Assembly (NCBI RefSeq): GCF_000313755.1
Contig: NZ_AMZB01000134.1
Span: 1 to 64,000 of the forward strand
From: Pseudomonas nitroreducens TX1
GTDB lineage: Bacteria > Pseudomonadota > Gammaproteobacteria > Pseudomonadales > Pseudomonadaceae
Reading direction: 5' to 3'
Length of the DNA: 64,000 nucleotides
Part shown: one piece after another, positions 58,811 through 64,000 of the stretch
Position numbering within the stretch: position 1 is the first letter of the stretch
Layout: each line of letters starts with the position of its first letter
Position numbers and translations under genes: made by a program
The notes under the pieces: model-generated
The model's database searches: none
Told to the model about the DNA's origin: nothing
What the model saw: the letters and a program-made list of their open reading frames with translations, nothing else

Positions 58811-59603
58811 GACGCCCCTCGCGGAAGATCACGCCGATGGCATCGAGCACCTGGCGGGTGAGCTTGAGGTAGTTCTCGGGGATGTCCGGCAGGGTCAGCC
58901 AGATGCACGCAAGACCGGCCAGCACCGCCATGGGAAAGCCCAGGGAGAACAGGTTGAGCGCCGGCGAGATGCGGTTGAGCAGGCCGAAGCAGAACTGCAC
59001 CAGGGTCATGCAGAACACCACCGGCAAGGTGATCAGCACCGCGGCGGAAAACACCCAGGCGAGGCTGCCGGCCACCGACGCCAGCCCCAGGTAATGCAGT
59101 CCGCTGCCCACCGGCCAGTGGACGAAGCTCTGGTAGAGGATGCTCACCACCAGCAGGTGACCATCGATGGAGAGGAACAGGAACACCAGCAGGATGAAGT
59201 ACAGCTGGTAGAGGATCGAGGACGACGACACGCCATTCATGGGGTCGTTGTACACCGCCATGCTCAGGCCCAGCTGGGTGGAGATCACGTCGCCCACCAG
59301 GGTGAACACGGTGAACACCAGCATCAGCGCAAGCCCCAGCATCAGCCCGAAGATCACCTGCTCCAGCGCCACCAGCAGGCCCTGCGCGGACAGTGGATCG
59401 ATGGCTGGCGGGCGCGGCAGCGCGGCGCCCAGGGCGACGGTCAACGCCAGCCCGAGGAGGATGCGCAGGCGCGCCGGGATGGCCTTGTGGCTGAAGATCG
59501 GCGCCAGCGCGAACACCGCCATGATCCGGCAGAAGGGCCACCACCAGGCCTGCAGCGCTTGCAGGTAGTCGAAGGCCTGCAGGAGGGATGCGCCTTGCTG
59601 CAT
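58803..59603 (-). CDS. fliR: Flagellar export protein FliR (lateral system)
   Basis: A 266-residue membrane protein with about six helices, part of the FliPQR export pore. The motif LGDVISTQLGLSMA-like VGDVISTQLGLSMAVYNDPM (about 103-122) is characteristic of FliR. It is four bases after fliQ and overlaps flhB, as expected for co-translated export genes. Confidence 0.92.
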   Translation of the reverse strand: MQQGASLLQAFDYLQALQAWWWPFCRIMAVFALAPIFSHKAIPARLRILLGLALTVALGAALPRPPAIDPLSAQGLLVALEQVIFGLMLGLALMLVFTVFTLVGDVISTQLGLSMAVYNDPMNGVSSSSILYQLYFILLVFLFLSIDGHLLVVSILYQSFVHWPVGSGLHYLGLASVAGSLAWVFSAAVLITLPVVFCMTLVQFCFGLLNRISPALNLFSLGFPMAVLAGLACIWLTLPDIPENYLKLTRQVLDAIGVIFREGRHG

Positions 59604-59607
59604 GGCA

Positions 59608-59880
59608 TCAGCCGACCAGGCGGCCTGCCTGGTGGAACGACTCGATGAACAGCTCGGACAGGGTGCGCAGGATCCAGTGGCCGGCGAACACCAGCATCCC
59701 CAGGGTGATCAGCAGGCGCGGCAGGAAGCTGAGCATCTGCTCGTTGATCTGCGTGGCAGCCTGGAAAATGCTCACCAGCAGGCCGCCGATCAGGCTCGGC
59801 AGGATCAGTACGCAGACGATCAGCGCGGTGATGTGCACGGCGTTGGAAACGATATCGACGGCGCTTTCCGGCGTAAGCAT
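59608..59880 (-). CDS. fliQ: Flagellar export protein FliQ (lateral system)
   Basis: A 90-residue protein with two membrane helices, a component of the export pore. The start MLTPESAVDIVSNAV and the middle GLLVSIFQAATQINEQMLSF are diagnostic. AGGAG lies seven bases before the ATG at 59880; the longer frame is rejected. Ten bases after fliP. Confidence 0.92.
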   Translation of the reverse strand: MLTPESAVDIVSNAVHITALIVCVLILPSLIGGLLVSIFQAATQINEQMLSFLPRLLITLGMLVFAGHWILRTLSELFIESFHQAGRLVG

Positions 59881-59890
59881 CGCAGGGCTC

Positions 59891-60658
59891 CTAGAACGGC
59901 TGCACACTGCTGGTCAGCGTGCCCATCATCAGGGCCCAGCCGTCCACCAGCACGAAGATCATCAGCTTGAACGGCAGCGAGATCATCATTGGCGAGAGCA
60001 TCATCATGCCCATCGCCATGAGCACACTGGCCACCACCAGGTCGATCACCAGGAATGGGATGAAGATCATGAAGCCCAGCTGGAACGCCGTCTTCAGCTC
60101 GCTGAGCACGAACGACGGCAGCAGCAGGGAGAAGTCCAGGTCTTCCAGTTTCTCCGGCACGGTTTCGCCGGCCAGGCTGACCATGGTTTCCAGCGAGGTG
60201 CGGTTGGTCTGCGCCAGCATGAAGCGGCTCAGGGTCTGCTTGGCGCGGCCCAGGCCGTCCTCCAGGCTGATCTGGTCGGCCTCGAAGGGCTGGTAGGCAT
60301 TGCTGTAGATGTCCTGCCAGACCGGGCGCATCACCATCAGCGTCATGATCAGCGCGATACCCACCAGCACATTGTTCGGCGGGCTCTGCTGCAGGCCGAT
60401 GGCCTGGCGCAGGATGGCGAGCACGATGACGAAGCGGGTGAAGCAGGTCATCAGCATGAGCATGGCGGGCAGGAAGCCCAGCAGCGTCATGACGATGAGG
60501 ATCTGCAGCTTGACGCTGAAGGCCTGGCCGTCCGCCGTGTCGTGCAGGTTGAACAGCGTGACCTCGCCGCCGGCCGCCTGCGCGTGGAGCGGGCAGAGCG
60601 CGGTGATGAGCAGGCCAAGTGCGGCCAGCGATCTGCCGGTCAGGAAGCGGTGCAGCAT
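59891..60658 (-). CDS. fliP: Flagellar export protein FliP (lateral system)
   Basis: A 255-residue protein with a cleavable signal peptide (about 1-28) and four membrane helices, forming the core of the export pore. Motifs are MTCFTRFVIVLAILRQAIGL and PFKLMIFVLVDGW near the end. The ATG at 60658 is two bases after the fliN stop. No fliO gene precedes it, a difference from the polar Pseudomonas system. Confidence 0.93.
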   Translation of the reverse strand: MLHRFLTGRSLAALGLLITALCPLHAQAAGGEVTLFNLHDTADGQAFSVKLQILIVMTLLGFLPAMLMLMTCFTRFVIVLAILRQAIGLQQSPPNNVLVGIALIMTLMVMRPVWQDIYSNAYQPFEADQISLEDGLGRAKQTLSRFMLAQTNRTSLETMVSLAGETVPEKLEDLDFSLLLPSFVLSELKTAFQLGFMIFIPFLVIDLVVASVLMAMGMMMLSPMMISLPFKLMIFVLVDGWALMMGTLTSSVQPF

Positions 60659-60660
60659 CT

Positions 60661-61032
60661 TCAGGCCGTCAGGGCGTCGAGGCTGGCGCCGCACAGCTCG
60701 AGCACGCGCAGGCCGTAGTTGCCGTTCATCACGACCACCTCGGCCTTGGCGAACAGTGCGCCATTGACCTTCACGTCCAGCGGCTCGCCGGCGAGCTTGT
60801 CGAGGATGATCACGCTGTTGGCATCGACGTCCATCAGTTCCTTCAGGGAGATTTCCACCGAGGCGACTTCCAGGGTGACGTTCACCGGGATCTTGCCGAA
60901 GAAAGCCAGGTCCTGCTGCGGCAGCGGCGCGCGTGCAGGCTCGGCGGGGATGTCGGTGACGTCCTGGGTGAGGCCCAGGTCGCCGTCGTTGATCAGCGAC
61001 TCGAACTCGGAGTCGGAGAGAGAACCGGTCAT
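60661..61032 (-). CDS. fliN: Flagellar motor switch protein FliN (lateral system)
   Basis: A 123-residue C-ring protein with the SpoA domain in the last about 75 residues (VNVTLEVASVEISLKELMDV, NGNYGLRVLEL). The N-terminus contains LSDSEFESLI at residues 5-14, which looks like the CheY-P-binding EIDALL-type peptide usually found at the start of FliM. The ATG at 61032 overlaps the fliM stop (ATGA). This is discussed as a finding. Confidence 0.9.
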   Translation of the reverse strand: MTGSLSDSEFESLINDGDLGLTQDVTDIPAEPARAPLPQQDLAFFGKIPVNVTLEVASVEISLKELMDVDANSVIILDKLAGEPLDVKVNGALFAKAEVVVMNGNYGLRVLELCGASLDALTA

Positions 61033-61868
61033 GGGTTTTTCACGCTTTCCAGGGAGGAGAGGAAGAGGGTGCCGTCGTCTTCGAAGATGGCGCCGCGGAA
61101 CAGCTTCTGCTGGTTGACCCGCACTTCGACGCGCTCCAGCGGGCGGATGGTCAGCACGTCGCCGGGCTCCAGGGCCAGCACCTGCGACAGCGGCAGGCGC
61201 GCGGCGGCGACCACGCAGTCCAGGCGCAGCGGCAGGTGCTTGATGTGCTCCACCGGGTTGCCGGTCAGGCGCGGCGGCGGAGGGCCGGCGAGGCGGCGGG
61301 TCAGTTCGTCCGCCAGCGGGTTGTCCAGGTAGAGGTAGAGCGAGGAGCGCTCGCCGGTCAGGTGGCTGACGTAGCTGAACTCGGCCACGTACTCCCACTG
61401 CACCTCTTCATAGGTGGGGTCGATCTGCTGCAGTCGGCCCACCGATTCGCCCATCAGCAGGGCGCGGCCGAACAGGTCCACCACGTCCAGGCCGAGGCGG
61501 TCGAGCATGCGCTGCTCGGAACTGCTGATCGGCGGCGTGTCGCGATTGGCGACCACGGTACCGCCGTAATAGCACTCGATGACTTCGGTGAGCAGGGCAC
61601 GGTCCATGGCGAAACCGAACTTGCCCAGGGGCGAATCGAATAAACATTCCAGTTCACGGGGAAGTTCCTCGTGAACGGTCAGGTTGTTCAGCTCGAGATT
61701 GATTCGATAATGCCGCAGGAAATAGTCGCTGATGATTCGCGGATATTTTCCGGAGATCTCTTTGATGTACTGCGGGATCTTGTGATAATGCCGGCCGAGT
61801 TTCTGCGGTTTCAGTCGAATCAGACTGTCGGCGGGCACGCCATGGTGGACTTTTGATTTACCAGTCAT
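61029..61868 (-). CDS. fliM: Flagellar motor switch protein FliM (lateral system)
   Basis: A protein of about 279 residues that with FliN forms the C-ring. The middle domain (FGFAMDRALLTEVIECYYGG, VVDLFGRALL) and the C-terminal SpoA domain are present. The N-terminus (MTGKSKVHHGVPADSLIRLK) lacks the LSQDEIDALL peptide that binds phosphorylated CheY in usual FliM. An upstream ATG at 61928 would add 20 residues and also gives no such peptide; neither start has a strong ribosome site. First gene of the fliMNPQR-flhBA operon. Confidence 0.88.
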   Translation of the reverse strand: MTGKSKVHHGVPADSLIRLKPQKLGRHYHKIPQYIKEISGKYPRIISDYFLRHYRINLELNNLTVHEELPRELECLFDSPLGKFGFAMDRALLTEVIECYYGGTVVANRDTPPISSSEQRMLDRLGLDVVDLFGRALLMGESVGRLQQIDPTYEEVQWEYVAEFSYVSHLTGERSSLYLYLDNPLADELTRRLAGPPPPRLTGNPVEHIKHLPLRLDCVVAAARLPLSQVLALEPGDVLTIRPLERVEVRVNQQKLFRGAIFEDDGTLFLSSLESVKNP

Positions 61869-62040
61869 GCTCAGCGTCGTACTTCCAGGTTCGATCTGCC
61901 ATCTGCCCAAGGACACGGGAGGTGTCATGACCGCCGGGATCGGCTGATCGTTGCTCGCGGCATGCTCTGTCTGTCAGGAAGCCCGTGACTGCTGCGTCGC
62001 AGGCTGCTGAAGTGGCGCAATGATAGCGTTCTGAGGTCGC

Positions 62041-62110
62041 CCGATTAAATCAATAGATATCAAATGCTGTTTTTGACGGAACTTTTTGTCTATTGATTTA
62101 AATTAATCGG
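62041..62110. promoter_or_regulatory. Long inverted repeat in the fliM/lafK divergent promoter
   Basis: CCGATTAAATCAATAGA (62041-62057) recurs inverted as TCTATTGATTTAAATTAATCGG (62089-62110); the arms are the same except for a five-base insertion, and the inner 11 bases AAATCAATAGA/TCTATTGATTT match perfectly. The core between is AT-rich and includes a TTGACG box. It lies between two divergent flagellar operons and is a strong candidate operator. Confidence 0.6.
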
Positions 62111-62263
62111 CGCGAAGCTATGGCGAAGTGCTGGCACTTGTTAGTGTGGGTGGGTTAGTTACAGGTTGCAGCACTTCAATCATGACGAAGTTGTTGCAAT
62201 GCCACCCGTGAGAGAGCCCTTCCCTGAAGAAGTTCCGCAATCGCCGATGGAAAGATTCGGCCG

Positions 62264-63721
<1,458 letters not shown>

Positions 63722-63744
63722 TTTCGTTTCCGCAGGGGACTTCC

Positions 63745-64000
63745 ATGAGTTCGATCATGCAGGTGCAGCAGGACATGCTGGACCGGATGAACCGTTACGC
63801 CGACCTCGCCAGTGGCCCGGCCGTGCGGCCCGCCGCGCAGCTCGCCGGCAATACGCCGACGCAGGGCATCGGCGCCAGCTTCGAGCAGGCGCTGCGTTCG
63901 GTGGACGCCGAGCAGCACAAGTCCAGCGCCGCCATGGCCGCGGTGGACAGCGGCCAGAGCGACGACCTGGTCGGCGCCATGATCCAGAGCCAGAAGGCCA
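63745..64000 (+). CDS. fliE: Flagellar hook-basal body protein FliE (lateral system, partial)
   Basis: The window ends inside this gene after 85 residues. The protein begins MSSIMQVQQDMLDRM and contains ASFEQALRSVDAEQHKSSAA and DDLVGAMIQSQKA, matching the FliE pattern in which a conserved Gln-Lys-Ala follows the VmiaxQ stretch. FliE joins the MS ring to the rod. It starts 23 bases after lafK and probably heads a fliEFGHIJ operon outside the window. Confidence 0.85.
   Translation, partial: MSSIMQVQQDMLDRMNRYADLASGPAVRPAAQLAGNTPTQGIGASFEQALRSVDAEQHKSSAAMAAVDSGQSDDLVGAMIQSQKA

Noticed and set aside
61869-62263. Minus-strand sigma-54 promoter for fliM
   Set aside because: A position-by-position look for GG-N10-GC on that strand found no match; only a weak plus-strand candidate at 62121-62136 remains.

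Overview
The window is a piece of a high-GC Pseudomonas chromosome, probably from the P. aeruginosa / nitroreducens / citronellolis side of the genus. Positions 7.4-27.1 kb match the P. aeruginosa PA5505-PA5487 order almost gene for gene: metQIN, PA5502-like lipoprotein, znuB-znuC-zur/znuA, nrdJa-nrdJb, thrB, DUF2782, polA, the sRNA ersA, engB, two cytochromes c, dsbA, an EEP-family protein and a dgcH-like GGDEF protein. There is no transposase, integrase, tRNA, rRNA or CRISPR array. Intergenic gaps are rich in Pseudomonas-type repeats: REP-like GTAGGAGC...GCTCCTAC pairs and a bipartite CCCTCTCCC...GGGAGAGGG element.

Layout. 0-4.4 kb: cardiolipin synthase, an amidase, an RBBP9-type hydrolase and ChaC, all on the minus strand. 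4.8-6.8 kb: a tonB-exbB-exbD operon. 7.4-10.5 kb: methionine ABC importer and a lipoprotein. 10.5-13.6 kb: zinc importer ZnuABC with its repressor Zur around a divergent Zur-box promoter. 14-25.1 kb: class II ribonucleotide reductase, homoserine kinase, DNA polymerase I, ErsA, EngB, c-type cytochromes and DsbA. 25.1-30 kb: diguanylate cyclase, then glmR-glmS with an empty attTn7 site. 30.4-34.8 kb: two MFS transporters and cyclopropane fatty acid synthase, with a candidate small RNA ahead of cfa. 34.9-41.7 kb: a zinc/iron-limitation block (folE2, dksA2, two G3E GTPases, tonB1) with two perfect Zur boxes and one Fur box. 41.8-47.2 kb: deoxyribosyltransferase, Ca2+/H+ antiporter, DUF1090, adenine/adenosine deaminase, SDR and an AEC transporter.

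47.4-54.7 kb is an accessory-looking catabolic island on the minus strand. It holds an APC permease, a DUF3445 haem-dependent oxidative N-demethylase subunit, a ferredoxin-type reductase and a DmmA-family protein, preceded by a sigma-54 enhancer-binding regulator and a PAS-only protein. A -24/-12-like sequence lies upstream of the first enzyme gene. The set suggests sigma-54 controlled oxidation of dimethylamine or a related secondary N-methyl amine.

55-64 kb carries a PilZ gene and then part of a flagellar system: fliM-fliN-fliP-fliQ-fliR-flhB-flhA on the minus strand and, divergently, a LafK-like sigma-54 activator followed by fliE, which runs off the window. The order lacks fliL, fliO and flhF, so it does not match the polar Pseudomonas locus. 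It resembles the lateral flagellar systems of Vibrio and Aeromonas and is the most unusual feature of the window.

The genes from 10 to 41 kb include a coherent metal-starvation response. ZnuABC imports zinc. FolE2 and DksA2 replace zinc-dependent FolE and DksA. The G3E GTPases probably handle metal delivery. TonB1 and TonB-ExbBD energise outer-membrane metal and siderophore receptors.
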